Position numbers and translations under genes: made by a program
Source of the DNA: a bacterium
GTDB taxonomy: Bacteria > Patescibacteriota > Microgenomatia > JAADGY01
Length of the DNA stretch: 10,272 nt
NCBI GenBank assembly: GCA_013152165.1
Contig: JAADGY010000043.1
Location: 1-10,272 of the forward strand
Direction of reading: 5' to 3'
The notes under the pieces: model-generated
Databases searched by the model: none
What the model was told of the DNA's origin: nothing
Seen by the model: only the letters and a program-made list of their open reading frames with translations
Part shown: positions 1 to 6,656 of the stretch, piece after piece
Numbering within the stretch: the first letter of the stretch is position 1
Layout of the letters: every line of letters starts with the position of its first letter

Positions 1-2058
1 CCTGGTACTCAAAGTTTAGTGCGTTTGTTAACAAAATCTATAGATCTGAAGCCGCACATTTGGAAAGTGGAATATCATAAAAACAAACAGAAGATCTTTT
101 TGGATGATTTATTAATAGCTACAGAATCCTTAAATTATGTATTTCCACCTACTTATTTAAATATTGGTAATCCTCGAAAGGTAGGAAATCCTCTTCCTTG
201 GAATAATCTTCACATTTTCTACATTAAAGTTACAGGTCAAAAATCCCCCTCACTCACCCCCATCATCCTCCTTCCTGGATTAGGGGGGAGTTGGAATCGA
301 GATGTGTTTTTGGGAAACACTGGGGGTCGATGGAAGATGACGCCGTTTGTCCATGTCTATGATAATTTGATAGAAAGCTTGGAAGCATCCGGATATAAAC
401 AGGGCGAAAATCTTTTTGTTTGGAATTATGATTGGCGCCGGCCGGTGGACGAAATCGACAATAATTTCAAAAACTTTATTGATTCATCGGTCAAGCCAAA
501 AATCGGCAGCCAAAAATACATCATTGCCGGGCATAGTTTGGGCGGTTTGGTGGGGCGCAGTTATGTACAAAAATACAATGATGCTGATGTTGAAAAACTA
601 ATCACTATCGGCTCCCCGCATGCAGGAGCGACGAGAGCTTATCTAGCCTGGGCCGGAGGTGAGTTATGGGACAAGACCAGCTGGGCCGGACTGGCTTTGG
701 AAATGTATATTTATTTAAACAAACCCCTGTATGGATCAAGGCTTAACGTAATTAGGTCGCTGGCGCCGGTGCTAAAAGACTTGATTCCAACCTACTCTTT
801 TTTGCTTGATGACAGCCGCCGCCCGATTAATTCGGCTGTCAAAAATGACTGGCTAACATATCTGAACCAAACTTTTGGAATCAATAATCTAACGGCTGTC
901 TACGGCAGGACAAATACCAAACCAACCTTGTATCAACTTGTGGTGTCTGATCGTAGTTTTTGGGATAAGTTAAATAATTACTGGCCGGATGGGCGGGTAG
1001 TTGACAAAATCAACAGTTATGATGGAGATGGAACAGTGTTGGTTAAAAGCGCCCAGTTGGGAAACAACACACTAGAGGTGAAAGACAGGGATCATTTAGG
1101 AATAATTTCTTCTGATGATGGGGTTCGGGTGGTTTTAAATCAGATCGGAGTACCGGCCGGCAAAGTCGTATCAAAACCAACGATTAAAACCAGAACCAAT
1201 GCTTTAATCTTTTTTGCTCATTCACCGGTTGAAATACAGGTTATTGATTCGTTTGGCAATAAATACGGCTATCAAGGGGCGAATGATTCAGTTTTTTACA
1301 GCCCTGATGATAAATTGCTTGTTATTCCATCAATTAATAAATCATCCAATTATACAGTCAAGCTAATCGGCACTGGATCGGGTGAGTATGTTTTAGATGT
1401 TGGTGCAAGTTTGGCCGATGGTCGAGTTTTATGGCAAACAAATCAAGGGCAAATAAAATCAGGCCAAACGATTACCTATGGGGTCACATACGACCCCGAC
1501 AGCTCTAAACTAATTTTAAAATCACCGAATAAAACAGAAGCTGATATCCAAACACTAATTAATCAGATATCAAGGTCAAATGCGGTTAGAAAGCGCCGGC
1601 GGTTAAGGTATTATTTAAGGCAAAGTAAAAGATTTCTAAGGCTGGCTGAAAAATATCAAGCTTCTCCAAGGCGCCGGATTTATTTATCCAGAAGCAAACG
1701 ATTTTTGACGTTGTTCGAGGTTGCGATGATAAAAAATTACAAAAAAATACCGCCAAGGGATTTGTTATGGATAAAGGATCGCTTGGACAGGATAGATAAT
1801 TTAATGCTGGCGATGAACAATAAAACACCGTTTTATTCAACCGGCCGCAACCGATGGGTCAAGCGATTAAATCAAAGGAATAAATACTTGTTGTCAAGGA
1901 TAAAGCAAAAACTAACACCCCAAACCGCTTTTTTTATCAGCTTTGAAACTGAAGCAATAGAAAACCAATTAAATCAGTTGTCAGATAAGGCGCCGGATTA
2001 TGTTTACAAGCAAGTTTACTTTTATCAATTGTTAAGAAGCTTGATCCGACAAGTTTAG
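1..2058 (+). CDS. LCAT/PGAP1-like alpha/beta hydrolase, 5' partial, with LamG-like N-terminal remnant
   Basis: The frame is open from the first base, so the gene very probably starts upstream; the GTG at 19 is not a convincing start because it falls inside a domain. Numbering from the first codon, residues 1-56 resemble the end of a LamG-like beta-sandwich (a DDLLIA turn, then YLNIGNP). A lipase/acyltransferase alpha/beta hydrolase follows: oxyanion-type LPGLGGSW at about 91-98, WNYDWR near 141-146, nucleophile elbow GHSLGG with Ser179, GSPHAG at about 204-209, probable catalytic Asp343 in GDGTV and His365 in DRDHLG. This order fits the lecithin:cholesterol acyltransferase/PGAP1 group, which hydrolyses or transfers acyl esters; the substrate here is unknown. 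A beta-rich domain (about 390-510) and a strongly basic helical tail (about 511-685) follow. The LamG-like part suggests a surface or secreted protein, but any signal peptide lies outside the window. Family confident, substrate not. Confidence 0.85.
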   Translation, partial: PGTQSLVRLLTKSIDLKPHIWKVEYHKNKQKIFLDDLLIATESLNYVFPPTYLNIGNPRKVGNPLPWNNLHIFYIKVTGQKSPSLTPIILLPGLGGSWNRDVFLGNTGGRWKMTPFVHVYDNLIESLEASGYKQGENLFVWNYDWRRPVDEIDNNFKNFIDSSVKPKIGSQKYIIAGHSLGGLVGRSYVQKYNDADVEKLITIGSPHAGATRAYLAWAGGELWDKTSWAGLALEMYIYLNKPLYGSRLNVIRSLAPVLKDLIPTYSFLLDDSRRPINSAVKNDWLTYLNQTFGINNLTAVYGRTNTKPTLYQLVVSDRSFWDKLNNYWPDGRVVDKINSYDGDGTVLVKSAQLGNNTLEVKDRDHLGIISSDDGVRVVLNQIGVPAGKVVSKPTIKTRTNALIFFAHSPVEIQVIDSFGNKYGYQGANDSVFYSPDDKLLVIPSINKSSNYTVKLIGTGSGEYVLDVGASLADGRVLWQTNQGQIKSGQTITYGVTYDPDSSKLILKSPNKTEADIQTLINQISRSNAVRKRRRLRYYLRQSKRFLRLAEKYQASPRRRIYLSRSKRFLTLFEVAMIKNYKKIPPRDLLWIKDRLDRIDNLMLAMNNKTPFYSTGRNRWVKRLNQRNKYLLSRIKQKLTPQTAFFISFETEAIENQLNQLSDKAPDYVYKQVYFYQLLRSLIRQV

Positions 2059-2081
2059 CACTCTAATTTGTTGAGTGCTTG
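2055..2081 (+). promoter_or_regulatory. CIRCE element (HrcA operator) upstream of the Clp ATPase gene
   Basis: The sequence reads TTAGCACTC, a 9-nt spacer, then GAGTGCTTG. The CIRCE consensus is TTAGCACTC-N9-GAGTGCTAA, so the left arm matches 9/9, the spacer is exact and the right arm matches 7/9; the inner 7-bp arms are perfect inverted repeats. Its right arm touches the -35 hexamer of the promoter for the downstream Clp gene, as expected for repression by HrcA. The left arm includes the TAG stop of the upstream hydrolase gene. HrcA itself is not in the window. Confidence 0.88.
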
Positions 2082-2107
2082 ATTTTTGGTTTTGTTTGTG
2101 ATACATT
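2079..2107 (+). promoter_or_regulatory. Sigma70-type promoter of the Clp ATPase gene
   Basis: A -35 hexamer TTGATT (2079-2084) and a -10 hexamer TACATT (2102-2107) are separated by an ideal 17 nt. Each matches consensus at four of six positions. Transcription would start near 2113-2115, giving a leader of about 30 nt. The overlap of the -35 with the CIRCE right arm supports both assignments. Confidence 0.6.
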
Positions 2108-2130
2108 TTAATTGTTAGCTTGATTTTAAA

Positions 2131-2139
2131 AAGGAGGTG
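2131..2139 (+). promoter_or_regulatory. Strong ribosome binding site that fixes the Clp start at 2143
   Basis: AAGGAGGTG is a near-perfect anti-16S complement. It contains the in-frame GTG at 2137, which therefore cannot be the start. The ATG at 2143 lies 5 nt after AGGAGG and gives a protein beginning MLCDKC, like ClpE zinc-finger proteins. Confidence 0.85.
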
Positions 2140-2142
2140 TAT

Positions 2143-4815
2143 ATGTTGTGTGACAAATGCGGTGCAAGACAGGCAACTACCCGAATGACTATTATCAGAG
2201 ACGGCCATCGGCAGACTTTAAATTTATGCAGTGTTTGCGCCGCCCAGATGAGGGGCGGTTATGATTCGTTCGGCGGATTTTCATTGTTTGATAATTTTTT
2301 TAATGATTTAGTGGGTGATTTTGATCAAGGTGAGGCCGGTTTAGGGCCAATCCCCAGAACTCCGCGGGGCCGGGTCAGGCATGTTGATATCACCGAATAT
2401 TTTTCCGAAGAAACCAAAAAAGTTCTTGCCAAAGCGGTTGAAACCGCCCAACATTACGGTTCAACGGTGTTAAACACAGAACATTTACTGTTTGCCCTGC
2501 TTGATAACGAAGTGGTGGCCGAGGTGATAAAGTCGGCTAAATCGGACCCGGAAGCCTTAAAAAAGATAATCGAGGAAGAACTGGACAAAGTTAAAAAAGC
2601 GGCCTTAGATGAGAAACAAATGCCAGAGCTATCCCCCAGAACAAAGCTGGTTTTCGAGCTGGCTTTTAGAGAATCTCAAGAATTGGGCAAATCTTATGTT
2701 GGACCGGAGCATTTACTGCTGGCCTTAATCCGGGAGGAAGAGGGCTTAGCGGCCCAGATTTTAAGGAAGGCTGGCTTATCCCATACAAAAGTCAGAACCG
2801 CAGTGTTAAAAAAGGTCGGTAAAAAAGGCGAGATAAAAACAACTTCCAACACCCCTACCCTGGACAAATACTCCCGCGATTTAACGACAGAGGCCAGGGC
2901 CGGCAAGCTAGATCCGGTCATCGGCCGGGAAGAAGAGATCGAAACAGTGATTGAGATCTTATCCCGCCGAACCAAAAACAACCCGGTTTTAGTGGGTGAA
3001 CCAGGAGTGGGCAAAACCGCTATTGTAGAAGGGTTAGCACAACGGATTGTCCAAGGCGAAGTGCCGGAAAGCCTGCAGGATAAGCGGGTGGTGGCTTTGG
3101 ATGTTGGCAGTATCGTGGCTGGGACCAGATACAGGGGGGAGTTTGAAGAAAGGTTTAAAAAAATACTGGACGAGATCGTTAAAAACTCAAACAAGTTGAT
3201 TATTTTTATCGATGAAATCCACACATTGGTTGGCGCCGGCGGAGCCGAAGGAGCGGTTGATGCTTCGAACATGATCAAGCCAGCGTTGGCCAGGGGCGAT
3301 CTGCATTTGATCGGGGCGACTACCTTGGACGAGTACCGAAAGTATATTGAAAAAGACGCGGCTTTGGAAAGGCGTTTCCAAATGGTGCTGGTCAAAGAGC
3401 CAACGGTCGAGCAAACGATAGAGATACTAAACGGCCTCAAGGATAAATATGAAGCCCACCATCGGGTAAAGATTACACCGGAGGCGATCGTGGCGGCGGC
3501 TGAGTTGTCGGATAGATATATCCAATCCCGATATCTGCCGGATAAGGCGATTGATTTGATCGATCAAGCGGCGGCGATGGTTAGACTGCGGGCAACTACC
3601 AAACCAAAACAGGTTCATAAAATTGATAAAGACCTGGAACGCCTTAAACGGGAGCTTGAATCAGCTTCTTCCAAGCGGGATTATGGCAAGGCCGAGGAAT
3701 TAAAACAACAAATTAAAAAGAAAGAACAGGAAAGAGAAAAACTGCTAGAGGAATGGCACAAGCAAAAAGGCACTAATGTTTCGATGGTGACGGTAGAGGA
3801 CGTGGCTTCGATTGTGGCCAAATTAACCGGCATTCCGGTTAAGCAACTAACACAGGAGGAGCAGGAAAAACTGCTGAAGCTGGAAGAGATTATGCACGAA
3901 AGGATTGTCGGCCAGGACGAAGCGGTCAAGGCAGTAGCCGAAGCTATCCGCCGGGCCAGGGCCGGCTTAAAAGATCCAAACCGGCCGATTGGTTCGTTTT
4001 TGTTTTTGGGGCCAACTGGGGTGGGTAAAACTGAACTGGCTAAAACATTGGCCGAGGTTTTGTTTGGCTCGCAGGAGCACATGATTCGGATTGACATGAG
4101 CGAGTTTATGGAAAAACACACAGTTTCTCGACTAATCGGGGCGCCTCCCGGCTATGTCGGCTACGAAGAGGGGGGCAAACTAACCGAAGCGGTCAGGCGC
4201 CAGCCTTATGCGGTTATATTACTTGACGAGATTGAAAAGGCCCATTCCGATGTTTTTAATATCCTGCTTCAAATATTGGATGATGGCCGATTGACTGACA
4301 ATCAAGGCCGGACAGTTGATTTTAAAAACACAATTATCATCGCCACTTCCAATCTTGGCTCGTCTTTGATAAAAGAATACGCCGACAAGCCGGAAAAGTT
4401 TGACGAGTTAAAGGATCAGTTAATGGGCCTTTTGAAATCTTATTTTAGGCCCGAGTTTTTAAATAGGATTGACGAAATAATTGTTTTTCACACCTTATCG
4501 GCGCCGCAGATACAGGAAATCGTCAAACTTTTGCTGGAAAGGACCAGGCGGTTGCTGCACAGCCAGGGGATTAAGTTAGAGGTCAGCCAGGCGGCGGTGA
4601 CGGCCTTGGCGACCCAAGGCTTTGATCCAACCTTTGGGGCCAGGCCTTTAAGGCGGGTAATCCAAAAAGAGATTGAAAACGTCATCTCGAAAAAATTAAT
4701 CGAGGGCGAGTTTAAAAAAGGCGATACAATTTGGGTCGATTACAAAAACGGCAAGTATGTTTTTAGTAAAAAAGGCAAAAAAACAAGTAATAAGATGAAA
4801 AATCTCAAAACTTAA
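2143..4815 (+). CDS. clpC: Zinc-finger Clp/Hsp100 AAA+ ATPase (ClpC/ClpE-like, no canonical ClpP loop)
   Basis: This is an 890-residue ATP-driven protein unfoldase of the Hsp100 class. Domains in order: a CX2C-X22-CX2C zinc finger (Cys3, 6, 29, 32), as in ClpE and McsA; a glycine/acidic linker; a double Clp N domain (about 84-225); AAA1 with Walker A GEPGVGKT (285-292), Walker B IIFIDEIH and pore loop GTRYRG; a short ClpC-like middle coiled coil with a UVR-like segment (about 490-545); AAA2 with Walker A GPTGVGKT (623-630), Walker B LLDEIE and pore loop GYVGY; and a C-terminal small domain with GARPLRR. Between TSN and RPEF the AAA2 segment is about 31 residues and resembles ClpB; the V-G-F docking loop present in ClpC/ClpE at this place is missing. 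It may therefore work as a ClpP-independent disaggregase or use another docking mode (inference). A CIRCE operator implies heat-shock control. The clpC symbol is the nearest fit only; clpE is the main alternative. Confidence 0.95.
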   Translation: MLCDKCGARQATTRMTIIRDGHRQTLNLCSVCAAQMRGGYDSFGGFSLFDNFFNDLVGDFDQGEAGLGPIPRTPRGRVRHVDITEYFSEETKKVLAKAVETAQHYGSTVLNTEHLLFALLDNEVVAEVIKSAKSDPEALKKIIEEELDKVKKAALDEKQMPELSPRTKLVFELAFRESQELGKSYVGPEHLLLALIREEEGLAAQILRKAGLSHTKVRTAVLKKVGKKGEIKTTSNTPTLDKYSRDLTTEARAGKLDPVIGREEEIETVIEILSRRTKNNPVLVGEPGVGKTAIVEGLAQRIVQGEVPESLQDKRVVALDVGSIVAGTRYRGEFEERFKKILDEIVKNSNKLIIFIDEIHTLVGAGGAEGAVDASNMIKPALARGDLHLIGATTLDEYRKYIEKDAALERRFQMVLVKEPTVEQTIEILNGLKDKYEAHHRVKITPEAIVAAAELSDRYIQSRYLPDKAIDLIDQAAAMVRLRATTKPKQVHKIDKDLERLKRELESASSKRDYGKAEELKQQIKKKEQEREKLLEEWHKQKGTNVSMVTVEDVASIVAKLTGIPVKQLTQEEQEKLLKLEEIMHERIVGQDEAVKAVAEAIRRARAGLKDPNRPIGSFLFLGPTGVGKTELAKTLAEVLFGSQEHMIRIDMSEFMEKHTVSRLIGAPPGYVGYEEGGKLTEAVRRQPYAVILLDEIEKAHSDVFNILLQILDDGRLTDNQGRTVDFKNTIIIATSNLGSSLIKEYADKPEKFDELKDQLMGLLKSYFRPEFLNRIDEIIVFHTLSAPQIQEIVKLLLERTRRLLHSQGIKLEVSQAAVTALATQGFDPTFGARPLRRVIQKEIENVISKKLIEGEFKKGDTIWVDYKNGKYVFSKKGKKTSNKMKNLKT

Positions 4816-4830
4816 ATGTCAAATCTCAAA
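4795..4830 (+). repeat. Short tandem direct repeat spanning the Clp stop codon
   Basis: ATGaaAAATCTCAAA (4795-4809) and ATGtcAAATCTCAAA (4816-4830) match at 13 of 15 positions with a 21-nt offset. The first copy encodes the last residues of the Clp protein (KMKNLKT) and the second follows the stop. The poorly conserved basic C-terminal tail of the protein is therefore probably repeat-derived. Confidence 0.65.
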
Positions 4831-4878
4831 GCTGCCCGCCTCGCGTCGACGAGCAACGCGAGTTAAAGGCGGGCAAGC
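4831..4878. repeat. Long imperfect hairpin downstream of the Clp gene
   Basis: GCCCGC (4834-4839) pairs with GCGGGC (4869-4874), and CTCGCGT (4840-4846) pairs with ACGCGAG (4856-4862). There is a 9-nt apical loop and a 6-nt one-sided bulge (TTAAAG). Outer GCT/AGC can add three pairs. No T-tract follows, so it is not a textbook intrinsic terminator. It could still shield the Clp mRNA 3' end or be a REP-like palindrome. Confidence 0.6.
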
Positions 4879-4892
4879 ACTCACTCAAAAAC

Positions 4893-4929
4893 CGTTCCCG
4901 GAACGAGGCTTGTTCACGTTCCGGGAACG
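4893..4929. repeat. Nested palindrome: 13-bp perfect inverted repeat with 11-nt loop
   Basis: CGTTCCCGGAACG (4893-4905) and CGTTCCGGGAACG (4917-4929) are exact reverse complements around an 11-nt loop. Each arm is itself a palindrome (GTTCC/GGAAC around one base). The element can therefore form one long stem or two small ones. It could be a REP/MITE-like repeat, a transcript-end structure or a double dyad protein site. No flanking target duplication or transposase is visible. Confidence 0.6.
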
Positions 4930-4930
4930 A

Positions 4931-5091
4931 AAGGAAAGGGCAGAGAAACCAAAAAGAACTCTGAGGTTTACCTTTAGGCTTCCCCGGAGGTTAAAGGGTT
5001 GGGACATGACTAAAAAAACTTACTCTCTTAATAAGAGATAGTGATGGTTAAAGGGGGATTATCCTTCCCAAGCTCGCCGGGCGGCTTATTG
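4931..5091. other. Rest of the Clp-glycosidase intergenic region; no gene recognised
   Basis: No convincing gene, tRNA or known riboswitch is seen. Visible structure includes CCTTTA (4971-4976) pairing with TAAAGG (4992-4997) around a C/G-rich loop, a direct repeat GGTTAAAGGG at 4989-4998 and 5046-5055, and a perfect 7-bp dyad around one base, TCTCTTA/TAAGAGA (5024-5038). The last sits about 54 bp upstream of the next -35 hexamer and could be an operator for the glycosidase gene (speculative). A short structured RNA cannot be excluded. Confidence 0.35.
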
Positions 5092-5119
5092 TTGACAGTT
5101 TAAACCGGGTTGTTAGAAT
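5092..5119 (+). promoter_or_regulatory. Strong sigma70-type promoter of the glycoside hydrolase gene
   Basis: A consensus -35 TTGACA (5092-5097) and a -10 TAGAAT (5114-5119) are separated by 16 nt, with an extended -10 TG at 5111-5112. The predicted start near 5126 leaves a leader of only about 10 nt. Confidence 0.75.
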
Positions 5120-5125
5120 TAACTT

Positions 5126-5131
5126 AAGGGA
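5126..5131 (+). promoter_or_regulatory. Ribosome binding site for the glycoside hydrolase
   Basis: AAGGGA lies 4 nt upstream of the ATG at 5136 and would form the very 5' end of the predicted transcript. It supports 5136 over the in-frame ATG at 5172, which would delete the charged start of the signal sequence. Confidence 0.5.
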
Positions 5132-5135
5132 AATT

Positions 5136-6632
5136 ATGGCCGGCAAAAGGAAAAGAGTATTGTTATTGTTTATGTTGATTGGTGCTGTGGTTGGGTTTTT
5201 GGCGGTGAGTGGAAAGAAAGTCTTTTTTGAGCACGGCAACATCATGGCCGCAGCCGCCGGGGAAGATAAAGTTTTAGCTACCGCTGGATCAAGCCAGGAT
5301 TTTAAATACGGCATGGATATTTTAGGGCCGGCTTGGCAGTGGGTTTTCCCCAGAACTTTTATAAAGCGGCGGTTTGACAATGACCAACTTAACCGGGTGC
5401 TTAACTACCGCCTTAATTACGATAAATTAAACGATATGTATTACGGCTCAGCCAAGGCAGGGGTGGCCTTAAACAGGCTGGCGATTCGGCCGTCGTTTTT
5501 AAAGTTTCCCAAAAGGATTTATGCCCCTGAATGGTATTGGCAGGATGTTGATGCGGCGGTGAATTTATCCCTAGCTTACAACATAGAGCCGGTCGGCTAT
5601 ATTTTTGGTTCCTTTTGCCGGGATGTCGCCCATGTTTTTTCCGGCTGTATGGAGGGGACGGACAAGGCGGCCCCGCCAAGTGATGAATGGAAAACAATTT
5701 TAAGGGCGGTTTTCAGGCGCTATTCATCGCCAGGCAATGAAAAAATTATTTACTATGAAATCTGGAACGAGCCGGATCTTGATTCTTATTTTTTACCCAA
5801 CCAACCGCAAACAGCCAAAGCAAACGAGTATCTGCGGTTGTTTAAGGATGCGGTTGAGGTCAGAAACGAAGTCAATCCAAATATCAAACTTCTTTTTGGT
5901 TCTTTAAGCGATGTCTATGCGGTTGATTTTTTAAGGGAGGTGTTTCGAAATCCCCAGGGTAAAAATTTGTTTAACAAGGCTTGGGCTTTGTCGGCTCACG
6001 CTTATGGACAACATCAGGGCAAAATGGCTTTGATTAGAAATGTTTTAAATGATTATGATGCGGACCAAAAGCCGATCTGGCTGACTGAATTAAACGATAC
6101 TTATAATTATAATCCCGGCCGAAGCGATGATGAACCAATAATTATCTCGCCGGAGTGGCTAAGGGATCTTTTTACCAATCTAGAACAAAATTACAACGTG
6201 ACTAAATTCTTTTGGTTTCGGGCGGTTGATTCCCAATGGGGGCCGGGGCTTTTTTCCAAATCTGGCCGGGGCGACGCCGCGGTTTATTACCAAAACGGCT
6301 TTTTTTACAACAGCTACAAAATAGCGGTCAACCAAAATGTTTACTCAGGCCAAAAACTTGATTGGCGAAATTATATTTCAGAGGTGTCAATCGGCGATGC
6401 CAACGGCAACGGCCGGGCATTTGACAGGGGTGATGTTATCTGTGCGATTATTAAATACTTAGGGCTTAAAAATCGGCGGTTTGTGTTCAGGGATCAAACC
6501 AAGGTATTTCTATATGACACCGATGTCAATTATCGATTTGACAGACAAGATGTTATCAACTTTATTGCTTGGTATTTAAATTCACCGTCATCGGCCAGCG
6601 GCGGAGCCTGCTTGCCGCTTGGCGCCTCTTGA
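5136..6632 (+). CDS. Exported clan-A-like glycoside hydrolase with dockerin-like C-terminus
   Basis: The 498-residue protein starts with a basic cluster (KRKR) and a hydrophobic stretch at about 8-25, a signal peptide or membrane anchor. The middle resembles a (beta/alpha)8 retaining glycosidase of clan GH-A. IWNEPD provides a probable acid/base Glu212 and IWLTELN a probable nucleophile Glu318, about 106 residues apart and consistent with GH39/GH5-type enzymes. Substrate and exact family cannot be told. Residues about 418-482 contain two EF-hand-like calcium loops, DANGNGRAFDRGD (421-433) and DTDVNYRFDRQD (461-472), each followed by a hydrophobic helix, as in dockerin type I modules. The first loop has one extra residue compared with the 12-residue canon. 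No cohesin partner is in the window, so the module may be only a calcium-stabilised tail. It has its own promoter, is probably monocistronic, and ends 24 bp from a convergent gene. Confidence 0.85.
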   Translation: MAGKRKRVLLLFMLIGAVVGFLAVSGKKVFFEHGNIMAAAAGEDKVLATAGSSQDFKYGMDILGPAWQWVFPRTFIKRRFDNDQLNRVLNYRLNYDKLNDMYYGSAKAGVALNRLAIRPSFLKFPKRIYAPEWYWQDVDAAVNLSLAYNIEPVGYIFGSFCRDVAHVFSGCMEGTDKAAPPSDEWKTILRAVFRRYSSPGNEKIIYYEIWNEPDLDSYFLPNQPQTAKANEYLRLFKDAVEVRNEVNPNIKLLFGSLSDVYAVDFLREVFRNPQGKNLFNKAWALSAHAYGQHQGKMALIRNVLNDYDADQKPIWLTELNDTYNYNPGRSDDEPIIISPEWLRDLFTNLEQNYNVTKFFWFRAVDSQWGPGLFSKSGRGDAAVYYQNGFFYNSYKIAVNQNVYSGQKLDWRNYISEVSIGDANGNGRAFDRGDVICAIIKYLGLKNRRFVFRDQTKVFLYDTDVNYRFDRQDVINFIAWYLNSPSSASGGACLPLGAS

Positions 6633-6656
6633 AAAAAACTTGGGCTTGAAGGCGGG

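Noticed and set aside
2694..3440. A 248-codon open frame on the minus strand within the Clp gene.
   Set aside because: It is antisense to highly conserved AAA1 sequence, is rich in Ser/Pro/Leu as expected for a shadow frame, and has no ribosome site.
4831..5091. CRISPR array, tRNA or insertion sequence in the repeat-rich gap.
   Set aside because: There are no regularly spaced identical repeats, no tRNA-like T-loop or acceptor stem, and no transposase fragment or target duplication.
5006..5103. Two tiny chained reading frames (11 codons at 5006-5041, then 19 codons at 5044-5103), the first with AAAGGG upstream, resembling a leader peptide arrangement.
   Set aside because: Both are very short with no recognisable content. 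The second runs through the glycosidase -35 hexamer, so it would not be on that transcript. Chance is the simpler reading.
6630..6632. TGA recoding (UGA as glycine) at the end of the glycosidase.
   Set aside because: Read-through would run into the convergent gene, and glycine is already encoded by GGN throughout, so TGA is taken as a real stop.
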